A stretch of 64,000 nt of DNA from Montifringilla adamsi (GCA_017590115.1 JAGGNK010008670.1:6567677-6631676), one strand, 5' to 3'; shown: positions 1-28,067, counted from the first letter of the stretch. The notes: generated by a model from the letters alone, not told the origin. Translations and numbers: made by a program.

Positions 1-269
1 ACCTCAGGGCTAAAAGTTTGAATTTCCACTAGAGTCAAAAACAAACTTAATACATCTAGTTCCCTGCAGAAATTATAAACCCTCTCTCAGTTTGGGCAAT
101 GAATCTTGTTTCTTTAATACTTGAATGAATGAATCTTTTTCTTTAATACATCTTCTTTAATACTAAAAGCAAATCTTTGTGTTGGGGAAGCATGGGAGTT
201 GTTTGGTTTGGGGGTTATTTAGGGTTTGTGCTTTTTCTTTGGAAACTGCATTGAAAATTATAGGCCTGA

Positions 270-15350
<15,081 letters not shown>

Positions 15351-15585
15351 ACTGACAGCAAAGAAAACAAGAACTGATACCCAGCTTTGTGGGTACTGCA
15401 CTGTTAATACCCGTTAGCAGCAAAGACTGGTTGCATAGGAATTGCACAAACCATGAACAACATTAGAATTTATGGCAAGAAAAGAGATGAATTGTTCAGA
15501 CAACTGTTGGAAAATAATGTAAAACAGGGTTTCAGATAGCACTAAAATGATAAACTTCAAAAATTAAGCTTTAGTACAATGTGTG

Positions 15586-16394
15586 CAGGGACCTCGACAA
15601 ATGAGAGAGATGGGCAATCACCAAGTGTGTGAAGTTTAACAAGGGCAAGTGCGAGATTCTGCACCTGCAATGGGGCAGTCCTGGTTGTGTGTATGGGCTG
15701 GGAATGAGAGGCTGCAGAAAGGGACCTGGGGGTCCTGGTCGATGGCAAGTTGGACATGAGCCAGCAGTGCCATGCAGCCAGGAGGGCCACCTGTGTCCTG
15801 GTGCCATCAGGCACAGCATGGCCACCTGGGCAAGGGAGGGCATTGGCCTACTCTGCTTTGCACTGGAGTGGCCTCACGTTGAATATTGTGGGCAGTTTTG
15901 GGTGCCACAGTCTAAAAAAATATTAAGCTATTAGAGAATGACAAAGGAGGGCCACAAGGATGGTGAGGGGTCTGGAGGGGAAGCTGTATGGGGAGCAGCT
16001 GAGGTCACTTGGTCTGTGCAGCCTGGAGAAGAGGAGACTGAGCTAAGACTTCATCAAGGTCTGCACCTTCCTCATGAGGGGAGGTGGAGGGGCAGGTACC
16101 AATCTCTTCTCTCTGGTGACCAGTGACAGGCCTTGAGGAAATGGCATGGAGTTGAGTCAGGGAAGGTTTTGGTTGGATATTACAAAAATGTTTTTCACCC
16201 AGAGGGTGGTTGGGCACCGAACAGGCTGCCCAGTGAAGTGATCACAGCCCCAAGCCTGACAGAGTTCAGGGAGTGTTTGGATAATCCTCTCAGGCCCAGG
16301 GTGAGATTCCTGGTGTCTGTGCAGGGCCAGGAGTTGGACTCTGTGATCCTTGTGGGTCCCTTCCAACTCAGCATATTCTATGATTCGATGATTC
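15586..16394 (+). mobile_element. CR1 LINE fragment, 3' part, sense to PIK3CA
   Basis: About 0.8 kb of a CR1 non-LTR retrotransposon, starting around GGACCTCGACAA. Recognisable family phrases include AACAAGGGCAAGTGCGAGAT, GACCTGGGGGTCCTGGT, AACAGGCTGCCCAG and the terminal TTCTATGATTCGATGATTC, the repeated tail typical of CR1. The open frame of the reverse-transcriptase C-terminus is broken by frameshifts and stops, so it is an inactive copy. It lies about 235 bp past the PIK3CA stop and is probably transcribed inside the 3' UTR. Confidence 0.85.
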
Positions 16395-17942
16395 ATGTTA
16401 TGCCTTAAGCTCAAAAAGGTAAACTTGGAAAAATGTTTCCTTTTCTCATTTGACAGGATAAATTAGAAGGAAAAAGAAAATAGTGCTAGTGTGAACAGAA
16501 GAGTCCATCACATCTTACCTTAGATCTGGTACAGCAGGTGGAGACTCTGCTGGATTGTGAAGAACGGAAAGAGAATTCAAGTGATAGCAAATACTTAAAT
16601 GCAGCATAGTTTAAAGGGAAGGAGTTTGAAGCTCAAAGATCTAAAAACATTAGTGAGAGGACAGTGCCTTTTAAATGTGCTCAGAGGCATTAACATTTGT
16701 GGGGTTTGGGTGGCCCTTTGATTTCTGGGTCCGTCATCTGCACAGTTTCTGAAAGCAGTAGGAAATAGGCCCACTCAGTATGGTGTTTCTTCTGCTCAGT
16801 ATTTCTAGGGGTGCAATTCACACTTTCACAAAGAAACTCCCTATCATCCCCAAAAACTGACTAACCTGGAAATTGAATGGTCAGAATTGGGTTTAGTGCA
16901 ACAGAGAGCTGTAGTGTTCATCTTAGGTTTGCTTTAATCTAACTTGAACTGAATAGATTTTTTTCATACATGTTTTCCAGAACCTAAAGAAAGGTGAGTT
17001 ATTAAAATTATTGAAAGATTATTTTTTTATAAAGGCTATTTATATAATAGGAACTATTATTAATATATATTCTTTATTTACATGATTTGTCCAATATTAA
17101 CTCTCTTAATTTTGCAACCCAGTTCTATCTGTCCAAGACTCCCGTTTTCATTAACGTCACTGAAGGTGACCAGACATACTCCTAGGACCAAATTCAGCCC
17201 TAGTGAAAGAGGACACATGTACCAGTGAAGTAGTGGGAATATACCCACTAAAGCCAAAGGTGAACTTGGCCTAAGTCTCTAAAAATATTTTGGGAATCAC
17301 TCTTCACATTACTGAAGTGATATGCTGGCTATTCCAAGAACGCTCATTTAAACCCTCAAAATTTGGGTCTACCATTTCTCCTCTTTCTTCCTCCTTTGGA
17401 AGTGGTTGTTGAATCCAGTAAGATACATCAGAAATGGCAATTTAGATTTTCAATATGATCAATAATTAGCAGTTCAGCAGACAGATATGTTGGCTAGCTC
17501 AAAGCATGTGGAGTTACCAAACATTTTATAGCTTTGTCTGTTTTGTGCGTGTGTGTAATATATATTTGTAAATCTAGTTGTTGTCCTTTAACACAATTAT
17601 AATGTGTGCAATCAATGAAATTGGCACCATGTTTTGAAACTGTTCAGAGTATCGAGGATTTCAGATTGCCCTTATGCACAACTTCAGGTAGGACTGTTTT
17701 TCTAATTCCTAAACAGGTTTTTTTTAAAGTTAGCAAAGCCCATAATAGTTCTGTGGGTGATGTTCACCCTAACATTTTAAACTTGCTTGATTGGCAGCAC
17801 TTGAATTCCAAAGGTTTGGGGCTTTTGGGGGTTCAGCTTGTTCACTTGCAAACACACACCGAGGTGCCACTCAGAAAGTGCAATACCACGTGTAATATAA
17901 AACATGCTGACAGTTGGTGTTAGACTAGAATATAAGCATATA

Positions 17943-17948
17943 AATAAA
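17943..17948 (+). terminator. PIK3CA: Candidate poly(A) signal, PIK3CA
   Basis: First perfect AATAAA after the PIK3CA stop codon (about 2.6 kb on), followed by CTGTACTTTGTGCAGG, which has some GT-richness. Others follow at 19432 and 19674. Usage is not known. Confidence 0.4.
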
Positions 17949-20900
17949 CTGTACTTTGTGCAGGCTGTACTGATGAGGTAATGAGTGGTTGGCTTCATTT
18001 AGCAAATTGTAATATATTAAAAATGTGCAATCAATTACGTTATGAAAGACTTTGGGGATTGTAAAGCCAAGGCTTTGGTGTTTCAAGACACTTTCAAAGT
18101 CAGCATCCTGCAGCTGATCACTGCATGCATGGATACTTGATGTTGTGGGGGGAAACCTGGTTTTGTGGAAACTACAGAAGCTCTGAGAATAGTATGGGAA
18201 ATGTGAAGTTTTATTTCCTTAGTTCTACAAAATATTTTTGACTAGTCCAATAGACTTCCCATTGCTCTTTTTATTGACTGTTACATATTCCTTTTTGTTC
18301 ATATGAATATTTTAACTCCTGCTAAGCTTGGTTGTACTTTCTAGAGCAAAGTTACCCTTGTATTGATTACTTTGCAGTCAACACACAATAATGGTTTAGC
18401 TCTTAAAATGGGTTAGTTTCAGTTTAAGTTTAGCTCACAAAATCTGAAACCCTGTTGGCTATAATTCTTATTAACTGAGTAAAACTGTTGCACAGACATC
18501 ACATTAGGTGCTATATTATCCGTATTTATCTGGTGTTGAAACAATGCTTTACCTCGTTTATGCAAGAAAAGGCCAGCCTTTTCCAGCCTGGGTGAAAAGA
18601 TCAACTCAAATTTATTGGATGTTATGAAGCCAAATTTGTTTGTACTTTGCCCCTTCCTAGCCCTTCTGTAAATATGAGTGTAAATGTCTTTCAGTTCAAG
18701 CACAGTATTCTGCACCCTTTTTGCCCAGACAGACGTATGAGGAGTCAGGCTCTGTTTCCAGAAGTTACTGCAATTAAATGTAGTGCATAAGCTGTGGAAG
18801 TTATTATGAGAATCAAATGGTAAAAGAAAGGAAACCTCAGAGTGGCACAGACATAATACAGTTTGGGGTAATTATAGCCTTTCAACAAATTTTTTAAAAA
18901 GTAGGAGAAGCTCCTGGGCTTCACTCAGTTCTTTGAATAACCAGGATGGGCATTTGAAAAACATTCTGCCAGTGTTTCACAGAAAACAACAATCCTTTTC
19001 TCAGCTTCAAAGTGTTGAACCCTAATTACTGTATCCTGCCACAGCAGTTCCGTGCTGATGTAACTTCACTGAGGATAGAGGAGGCACTGTTTGCTTTCCC
19101 TGGTGGAAATGAGAGGATGTCATCTGCTCCCAGTACCAGAAAGAAGATCTGCTTACAGACCATGAAAGCACTTGTAACTGAGTCCTAGATTTTTACAGAA
19201 ATAGCTTGGAATTTGGCTTATTTTTAATTATTCCCACTTCATGGAGATTTGAAAATTCTCCCTTTGTTCTGAGAATCAGATGCACAAAATACTAAAGTAG
19301 TTTATTTTGGTCTTGAAGTGAATCTGGGCACCTTGCTCCTGCAGAACTCCCTTGTAAGACTGCCAGAGCAAGGAGCCCAGGACTGGGCCATGTGTTTTGT
19401 TACAAAGCATTAGGAAATGGTGTTTTAGTGAAATAAAATTTAAAACCAGTCACTTTTTCAGCTATGAAACTGTGTTTGATGTAGTGACAGAACAGGCTGC
19501 TCCATATTAGTTTTACTTAGAATTACATTAATTGCTTTCCTAAACATAGCAGAAGTACCTGTACTGATTTTATATATGCATACTTCTTTGTCTGAAAGGG
19601 TGCATTAGTAGTTTTTTCATAGTTGAAACAGACTTCCAGTATAATTTGAATTTTTTTTTAAAAAAGGCTTTTAAATAAAATCAAAATTGTAGGTGATTTG
19701 GCACTTTGTGGAAAAGATAGGAGCCTGCATATTGAGGACAATATAGAAATTACCAGGTTTATAAGAACTTTGTATGTGATGACCCTGCTGTTGGTGGTTT
19801 GGCAAGTTGTTTGTGGGTTTTTATGCCAACTTTCCTTTTTCTGTAAAGTATTAAATGCCCTTTAGTGGTCAGTAGCCCATGTTTGTTGACAATTTGAAGG
19901 TATTGTCTTTGCTTTGTCATTATATAACTGGCATGTTCAAATGTCTGTTCTTAATAGTGATTATGAATTCCTCCTGTTTTGCATGTCTGTACAGGTTGCA
20001 GACCTGGGCTGGACCCAATCAAAAAACAAATATCAGAAAAGCCACTTGAAATTACTATTTTTGTTGATGTCTTTGACATCTTGAAAATACTTCAAGTTAA
20101 TGAAAATGTGTGGTATTACAGAAAGAATTGTAACTTGCTGCTTCTAGGATTTTTTTTTAACTTCTTTCACTTGTTTTAGTTTTACTTGAATGGAAGAACC
20201 ACACTTGTTTTTTAAAAACACTATATAGCTGTGGATGTTGTTGCGGATTGTTGAATCCCAATTTAATTTTGCAATACATGTTTCATACAAATAATGAATT
20301 TGCATCTTTTATTTTGTGCTGGAAGTTGTCTCAGTTTAGGTAAGGCTCTGTCCAAAATGATGTGTAGCTCACCACCCCTGCAGCTGGTGTTGGTTCAGGG
20401 TTCTTCATTGCTTACTTTTACTTTTTTTCACATCTGTATTAATGAAGGGAAGCCAACTGGAAACTGGCTATAGAAGTTCTCTATTTGCATACACTAACCA
20501 AACCCATAGGTGCTCTTCTCTTTGAGAAATTCTGATTTCACTTTATGCTGATACAACACTCACTTGATCAGAATTGCTCTAGATTCACAATGGCATATGA
20601 AATCAGAATTAGGCTGTATGTATATCAGAGTTGCAGATTATTTATTCCTACGATTCAGTATGAAAGGTTCTCATAAGAAGAGGAATGTTTAGTAGCAGCC
20701 CAGTTAAACACTTTGAAATATTTATTAACAATGTAGCCTTTTCAGCTCTCCAAAAGTACAGTAATCCTGTCTACAGTTTGTTTCATTCTTGACACTTCAA
20801 TATTTTTGTTCCTTGATAGCGTAAATGTTTCCTCTTCCTGCTCTTTTGTAGCATACAGACTTGTTTAACCCACACTCAGGTAAAATCACTGTTCTTCATT

Positions 20901-21897
20901 TGCCATACAGTGTTCTGGACATCTGAGCTTTATGGGATAGACTCTGCAAAGTCTGAGGTCTTGCTGTGTTAGTGCTCCTGACCCAAAGCCAGAGGTGAAT
21001 CCCTCTGTCTCTTCTCTCTCCAACACCCCTCTGGGACATGCCCAGAGCATAAGAACATCATAAAATATTTGTAAGAGAAGATCAATTGAAGCAGTGTTCT
21101 GCCTGTACTTTGAAGTTAGTGTCCCCACTGGTTTTGTATGTGTGTTTTAAGTGTCCTTACTGTCACTTCTGTATGTGATGCAATATTCCTGCGGCAGAAG
21201 GAAGGCAAAAAATACACTATTCTGTCTTGATCCTTTTGAAATTCTGGTGCCTGATTCCCAGCAGTTATTAAACTGCTTTAGGAGCCATTCAATTCAGTGT
21301 AACTACATTCATTTTGTTAGGCTCCTGTTCCAGTCATAAAATCAATCACAACTAAACCTGACTTAACTGTATTGCTGAAGTTACTGAAAGCCTAATTCAG
21401 GCAGAAGCTGTTTTTTTCAAGAATCTTTATGTCTGTTGTAGTTTAGTTAATTCTTGTGAGCCAAAATATGGATATTCATAGTTGGAATCTCATTCTGCCT
21501 TGTTTCTTTAACTATTTTTAATCTATTTTCAGGCTTTATTAATAATGTTTAATATCCTGAATCATCAAGTGCCCCAGGCTGTCCAAAATTGTCTTACTGT
21601 TTCATTTGGGGCTGGGAAAGAAAAGGAATAGATTAATCTTCTTGTCTTATAGCAGCTGTGGTCCAAATTCTTCATTTCTCTTGTAAAGATAAATGTGTAA
21701 TTCTTTATCTGGGAGTATCATCCTTTCTCTTTTCCCCCTTGCACTTCTTCAAGTTTTAACTGTGAATATCCACTACACTATGAAAATCTACTTCCCTGGT
21801 GGAGAAAAGGGCTTTAAATATTATATGGCTGCAGTCTGAATTCCTGGGTTTGAAATTTTTTTAAGTATTGTTGTCATTGTAAATGGCAACACAGCTG

Positions 21898-22470
21898 CAG
21901 AATTTTCACAGAACCAATGAGGTTGGCAAAGACCTTTGGAGTTCATTTAGCCCAGACACCCTGTTCAAAGCAGGGTCAGCAATAGAATAGGATGCCCAGG
22001 ACAGGATTGCCTAGCTGGGTTTAGAGTCTGTCTGAGAAAGAAGAACCCACAGTCAATTTTTTTTTCATAATGTTTATATGAAATATCTTCTACTTCATTG
22101 CCTGTTGTCCTTTCAGTGGGCACGGAGAAAAGCCTTGCCTGTCTTTCTTCCTCCCTATCAGGTATTTATGCACATTGACCAGATGCCCCATGGCTTTCTC
22201 CTTGAGGATACCAATCCCAGCCCTCTCAGCCTCCTCTCCAGTGCATCCCCTTTACAGCCCTTCATGGACCCATTGCAGCACATCCAGGTCAGGTTTGTAC
22301 TGGGAGCCCCAGTGCTGCAGGTGTGGCCTCACCAGTGCTGAGCAAGGGGCAGGGGGACGGCTCACCTCCCTTGCCCTGCTCCCCCTGAGCCAGCCCAGGA
22401 TCCTGTCGGCATTTTGGGTGAAAACAGAGCCCAGGAGGGTGTCAGCTCTCCATGCTTCTGTGTGACTTCA
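21898..22470 (-). mobile_element. CR1 LINE fragment, antisense, in PIK3CA-ZNF639 spacer
   Basis: About 570 bp of diverged CR1 in reverse orientation. Landmarks in order on the plus strand are GAGGTTGGCAAAGACCTTTG, GCAGGGTCAGCAATAGAA, GGTATTTATGCACATTGACC, CAGGTGTGGCCTCACCAGTG and GCCCAGGATCCTGTCGGC. The order agrees with one continuous old insertion. No intact frame. Confidence 0.8.
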
Positions 22471-25400
22471 TTGAAGCTGGGAGCAGCTACCTGTCTGCAT
22501 CAAAGGGAAAGTAAAAACCCCCACCAGAGCTTCAATTATCTTTTAAAAATGAGACAATTACCTTTGAAATAACCACTACTGGGGCAGGGGGGGATGTTAC
22601 CATGTGTGTGTCATTCTGTGATAAAGGTCTGTGGTAAAGTAGGTAGAAAGCAAGACATTTTTAGTAATAATGGGCCAAAAAGTATTTAAGATGCAGCAAG
22701 ATGCATGTGTTGTCATACTGAGAATAGTCTTTAAATAAAAAAACACAACCCCTTTTTTAATCCTTCTGCTGTGCTACTCAAGTAACAAAAGTTTGGCCTA
22801 TGATACTTATTGTAGTTCATGTTCATGGGAAACTGTAAAAAGTCTGCTTTTTATTTATCTTCGCGGTCTGTATCATGCTGTTTATTAAACAAAACCTACT
22901 TTTGTTTGGTTTTTATCACACTTTTGAGTGTTAATGTATATACTAACAACTAAATTAAAATGATATGGTTGGTACACCTGTGAATTCTGAAGCGAGAATT
23001 TAAGGAATATTCAGTCTTGGTGTGTGATTTGGTGTTGCAGCTCTGCCTTTGAAAAAGGCTAGAAGAAAGGAAATGGAAATTGCATAGCGCAGTTAATTTG
23101 GGGGGAACAGAAATAGAATTTGCATTATTTAGGGGTGAAAAGTCCAATATGCGTGTGGCATTTGTTCTTGTAAACGCTGATCCTCAAAATAAGTAATTTT
23201 ATTTTAGTTTTATATGTGGGCTGTAAAAAGCTGTGACAAGAAAGATGATGTTATTGAAGTGTTTCAGCTTGATGGTTTACAGTCCCTGCTAAATCAATCT
23301 GGTTTTGAAAAATATGCTTCATGCTTTCATTACCAAAATTATAATTTAAAAAAACAAACAAGGTTATATTTTTGTATCCAATGCTAATTTTGAAAGAGTG
23401 ACAAACGTATTTGGGGAAATTACTCACTGGCAGTATAATAGCATGAGGCTGCAAAGGAGCTCCTTCTGTGGCCATGCTGGCCTACTTTGGACTCCAGTTG
23501 CTAACAAACTGGGAAGGATTTGAGTCCTCTTGTGAGGATTTCACCTTTTTTTGGAGGGATGAGGCAAATGTCAGGGTTTTTAATCAGGCCCCTTCAAAAC
23601 ATTTTTGTCCCAAATCAGCTTTAAACTTTGTACACTGGTCAGTTCTGTTTCAGGTCACACTGCCCAGCTTTGAGAAGGGCTGTGTTCCAGCAGGTGCTCA
23701 GTCTGTGCTGGACCAACCCCGGAATAAAAGATGGACATCATCATCCTTACATTTATTTTGAAGCTTCAGAAGAGCTCTGGTCTGAAAAGTATGGCTGGGT
23801 CTTTGCAACTAGCTACTTCAATAACCTGAACTAACAGGTTAAACTTGTGTTTATTATACATAAGGTGAGTTTCACCTTTGCCTAATAACTATGAAATGGT
23901 TGTGAGTGGCTACAACTGTGTGTTAGTTGCACAGGATGGTTCAGGATAAGAGGATTATCAGCTCTTGTTCAAATACAAATTTTAGACTTTACTGCCATTT
24001 AGTGCCACGGTGTGATTTTTGTGGTAGTTTTAAGTCTAAACATGAAAAAATCACAGAAAATTGGCAAAATAATGCTGGAGAAACAAGAAAGAATTGCAGT
24101 GTGAGCAGTTTGCTTTAGCGTGGGAATCTCAGTAAGCCCTCGTGATTTTATGCTCAGAAATCAGTCTGTTTGCTAACCTGCCTTGGAAAAACTCAATCTA
24201 AAGTCTGAACCCATGTAACAAAAGAGCAAGGAACCTGATGCTAGACAAGATACCTCAAGTAACCTCCTACATGTCCTTTTAAACACTGACAAACCTACCT
24301 CCAGTGAAGGTTATCCTCATCAGCTATGCCAACTGCTTTCATTGAAGAAAGGGCTTACCCCATGCTTATTTTGGCCAGGATACATCCCCACTAATTGAAA
24401 TGAGCATCATCTATGTTGCCCGTTTAAACAAGAATGTCAGTGTCACACAGGCTTTTCTGTATTTTCAGTTCTGACTGATTAAAACCTCACCCAGAGCTCT
24501 CTCAAGATCCCAAGCACGTGGTGGTTTAAAAAACAAGACTCATTTAGGCTTTTCTGTCTAAAGCATTGATAGCTCTGTTTGATGCGTGTGACTTTGAACT
24601 GGATCTGCAGCTTCAAAGGGGATCCTCCTCAGATGTTCTTCTTTCACTTAAAGCCTTGTCTTTTTATCTGACATAAGTGGTGTTGGGCTGTGCCGCTTTG
24701 GGTGGAGAATAAATCACTCAAAAGGTACAGAAGATGCTTTGGTCCGCCTGCGTTTGCCTCACAAAGCAGGACTGAATTCAAAGCAAAGGCTTGGGTTTAG
24801 GTTTGGCCTTTTTTTTTTCTCTCCCTTGGCTGTGTGCGGATTTTTGGTTCTCATCACTGCCCTCCGCTGGGAACTGGGGAAAGCGCTTTCCTGGAACGCT
24901 GGTGTGGAAAACATTTTGGTGAATAGAGGGAGAGCTGTGTGGGCATCAGCCCGTTTGGGTGGCTATAGCCGATCTGTGAGACCTTTAACACAAGCTGTCC
25001 TGGGGAAACCTCAGCAACCACGGCTGGAATAAAAGGCAGAGAACACTGAACGGGGAGATCAGGATCTTGTTTGATTGGTAACTCAGTGCAGGAGATTGTA
25101 TTTATTTCGTGTCTGAGGGCTCAGCACTGTGCCAGCAGAACCTTTAGTTCTGTTTTGCTGCTCACCCAAAACTCCTGTGTGATCATAGCATGAAGCTCTT
25201 TCCACTTGGCTCTAAGCAAGTCACGTTACCCTAAAGGTATGTTTCCAGCCTCAGGACAAAGGCTAAAGGTAGGATTTTATAGACAGGGTAAGTCCAGTTT
25301 CATCTGCCAGATAATGAATAAAACTAAGGCCAGAAACAGGGTATAGTTTCATTTTTTACTAATCAGTGGAGCAACACCATTAGGGTTATTGTGGATTGTC

Positions 25401-25727
25401 TACTAAGTCAAAACTTTTTTTTGTAGAACTATGTAAATTCAGGCTAAGCCAGAGCAAAACAATTCAATGAATGCAACACTTAGCAAAATTCCATAAGTTA
25501 TTTTAAGTTGTGGAAATAAGGGACTGTAGTGGCCTCCCTGATGTCTTCAAAATTAATGAGGTATTTTTTAAAACCGTAAGATGCTGTTTGAAGTGCTCTG
25601 CTTTGTGAACCAATACAATTTGGTGCTTTTTCCTGTAGCATGAAGAAGAAATCAGGAAAAAGATTATAAATTTGGAAATGGGAGAGTTGTTTGTTTTAAT
25701 TTTCAAGCCCTTATTTATACATATTTC

Positions 25728-26180
25728 ACAGAATCATGGAATTGTTAGTTTTTGAAGGCACCTCTAGAGATCATCCAGTCCAAGGCATGGTCACCTGGAG
25801 CAGGTAACACAGGAACACAGCCAGGTGGGTTTGGAATGTCTCCAGAGAGGGAGAATCCACAACCTCCCTGGGCAGCTGTTCCAGGGCTCTGCCATCCTCA
25901 GTGTGAAGAAGTTTTTCCTCGTGTTGAGGTCAAACTCCTTGTGTTTCTGTTTATGGCCATTGCTCCTCATCTCGTTGCTCGGAACCGCCAAAAAGAGTCT
26001 GGCACCATCTTCTGGCCCCTGCCTTTGAAATATTTCTGTGCATTGATGAGATCTCCTGTCAGGTCTCTTCTCAGACTAACCAGGCCCAGCTCCCGAGTCT
26101 CTCCTCACAGAGATGCTCCAGACCGCTCCTCACTTTGTGCCTCCGCTGGACCCTCTCCAATATCTCCCTGTCTTTCTTGT
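25728..26180 (-). mobile_element. CR1 LINE fragment, antisense, upstream of the ZNF639 CpG island
   Basis: About 450 bp of CR1 in reverse orientation, from CACAGAATCATGGAATTG at the 3' end through GAGATCATCCAGTCCAAG, CCACAACCTCCCTGGGCAGC, GATGAGATCTCCTGTCAGG and CTCCGCTGGACCCTCTCCAA. It looks better preserved than the other CR1 copies here and ends about 280 bp before the CpG island. Confidence 0.85.
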
Positions 26181-26461
26181 ATGTATATATTTCTTTCTTC
26201 TACTGTATATATTTATGATACACTTTATATTGATTCTCCTATACAGTAGCTCTAAGGGACAGCTTTTACATTGACACAAAAAATAAAGCCGAGCTTTAGG
26301 AGGCTCTGGCTTTGACATCACCCTCTCATTTGTGTAAAATCGGGGTGCAGACACTGTTCTGAAGCAGGTGCCAGCCCCGGAGGAGGCCTGTGGATGGAAA
26401 CGCGGCTCTGCAGACTCTGTGGGTACAAATATCCACTAAAGGTTTATTTAGGCCCCTCGCA

Positions 26462-26475
26462 GTCGCTATGGCGAC
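26462..26475. promoter_or_regulatory. Candidate X-box (RFX-family site)
   Basis: GTCGCTATGGCGAC is an imperfect inverted repeat of the form GTYGCYATGGCRAC, close to the RFX X-box consensus. It lies at the upstream edge of the ZNF639 CpG island. Binding is inferred from the motif only. Confidence 0.5.
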
Positions 26476-26495
26476 GGGCGGGTGCGGGGCGCCCG

Positions 26496-26515
26496 TGGCC
26501 GGCAGGGGGCGCTGC
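26496..26515 (+). promoter_or_regulatory. Candidate CTCF site
   Basis: TGGCCGGCAGGGGGCGCTGC closely fits the CTCF core consensus (CCANNAGGGGGCGCT-like). It is 20 bp downstream of the candidate X-box at the promoter edge. A motif match only; occupancy is not shown. Confidence 0.6.
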
Positions 26516-26637
26516 GGGCGGCGGCCGCTCGCCCCTTTCCCGCCCCTTCCCCGCGGAGCGGCCGGGCCGGGCCGCCGGCGGCAGCGCCCGGGGAGCCGCG
26601 GGGCGGGAGCCGCCCGTGCCCCGGCCCCGCCGGGGAG

Positions 26638-28067
26638 GTGAGCGGTGACTCACGGACCGACCCGCGGCTCTCCCGGTGCGGCCCCGGGCCGGGCCCTCTC
26701 CCGCCGCCCCTGCGGGGTCGCGGTCTCGCCCCTGCCCGCGGCTGCCGCCGGGGCGGAGCGGTGCCTTTGCCGCGCTCCCGCCAGGGATTCCTCGTGCGGC
26801 CTCCGCGCAGGCCGCGCCGCCCCGGGGCCGATCGGGATCCCGGTGCTCGGGGCCTGGATCCTGCTTTTCAGGGCCAGGAAAGCCGCTGGAATAGAACCAC
26901 CCGCCTTGCTGCCCCCGGTCCGACCCGTGTAGAAAAGGTTGAGCTTTTCACGAGCGTTACCTGGGGTGAGACTTGCGGTGTCAGTGCGCTGTCGGTTCTT
27001 CCCTCGCAATCATAGAAAATCACCCCGCGGGTGAGGGTACTGATACTTCTAGATCATGAGATAACGTTAAAATCAATTATTTTTCCATCTCTTGAAATAA
27101 AATTATAGTTGAGAAAATATTTAATCTCAGGAGAACATGGTTGACTTAATCAGGGCCCTTTTTTCCCTCCTTTCACCTCCGGCGCATGGCACTGACTACA
27201 GAAGGGCCTGGGCCTCCAGTGCACTTCAGTCATGGCAACCCGCATCACATTCCTTGTTTGCAGCCTTTTCTTCTTCAAGACTGTCCCGTATATAGGTCAA
27301 ATGTTTGTATTTCATTTCCAAATATTTTTCTGCTCTCAGGAGCTGCCAAGTGCAGCAAAAGCCAACTAGCCTGAGACAAAAGAAAAAGAAATACACCAGT
27401 GCGTCCACCTTACTACTTGTGATGCTCCAAACCGAAATTAGTATCAACTTCTTATGATGATTTCTATCTTCATAGATAGATTCATTCTTTGTAGTATTTG
27501 TATCACTTGTATCTGCTGCTGCGTTTTTTCTATTTTGTGCTAAAGTTATAAGTGGTTTAAAATGCTGTCACTCCGTAGGTGACAATCTTCTTGAGCTGAT
27601 GCATTCGCTACGTTTGGAAGCTGTACAGTCATCAGCTTCTTAGCTGCTCTGCTTCCTGATACTGAAGAGTCTAGGATTTTTGGTAAGAGAGCATGACTGT
27701 GTTAGTATTTTAAACTCTAAAACTTGTTTCTGAAGGGCTCTGCCTCAGAATGTCCTGTCTGTGACAAAAGGGGTGCTGGAGAGAAGGCTTGTAGATGACC
27801 CTGACTGCTGGAGTACCTGGAGTTCTGACTTGTCTGTCTTTTAGGTGAACTTTTTGCTCCAGGGCAGGAATGTGAAACTGGACTTCAGCAGCTGTGTGCA
27901 TTTAGTGGGTTCTTAACTGTATCAAAATGGGCTTTGGGACAAGGGGGAGTAAGAAAAAACTTTCATATTTGATACACAGGCTTTCAAAATGCTTGTGTTG
28001 TTCCATAAGGTTCTGAAAGATAAACTAGATACAAACAAGTCTAACTCTTTAATGTTTTACTTTACAG
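26638..28067 (+). other. ZNF639: ZNF639 likely 5' intron
   Basis: Between the proposed non-coding exon 1 donor and the first coding exon acceptor. The CpG island runs into its first 300 bases, then base composition turns AT-rich. Further non-coding exons cannot be excluded. I see no coding exon, repeat of known class or RNA gene in it. Confidence 0.45.

Larger units (their letters stand above)
15351..26440 (+). other. PIK3CA 3' UTR and gene-poor spacer before ZNF639
   Basis: After the PIK3CA stop there is about 11 kb without a recognisable coding exon on either strand. It contains three CR1 fragments, listed separately. AATAAA poly(A)-signal candidates lie at 17943-17948, 19432-19437 and 19674-19679, so the PIK3CA 3' UTR may be several kilobases long, as in other vertebrates, but its end cannot be fixed without transcripts. 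No tRNA, snoRNA or microRNA was recognised. Short open frames here show no homology I know. Confidence 0.6.
26455..26940 (+). promoter_or_regulatory. ZNF639: CpG island, ZNF639 promoter and likely non-coding exon 1
   Basis: A sharply bounded block, very rich in G+C and CpG, stands in an AT-rich surround and precedes the first ZNF639 coding exon by about 1.1 kb. A good donor, GGGGAG then GTGAGC, at 26637/26638 may end a non-coding first exon. No TATA box is evident. A candidate X-box, a strong CTCF match and an AP-1-like TGACTCA (26645-26651) are inside. The transcription start is inferred, not seen. Confidence 0.75.

Noticed and set aside
15571..16414. Several 60-100 codon frames on both strands
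   Set aside because: They are fragments of the CR1 retrotransposon, with frameshifts and stops.
24739..25032. 97-codon plus-strand frame in the PIK3CA-ZNF639 spacer
   Set aside because: Has a hydrophobic stretch but no similarity to KCNMB3 or any family I know; the frame is on the wrong strand for KCNMB3.
26390..27015. Open frames of 84-177 codons in the ZNF639 CpG island
   Set aside because: Low-complexity R/P/G/A translations on both strands caused by scarcity of stop codons in GC-rich sequence; no homology.
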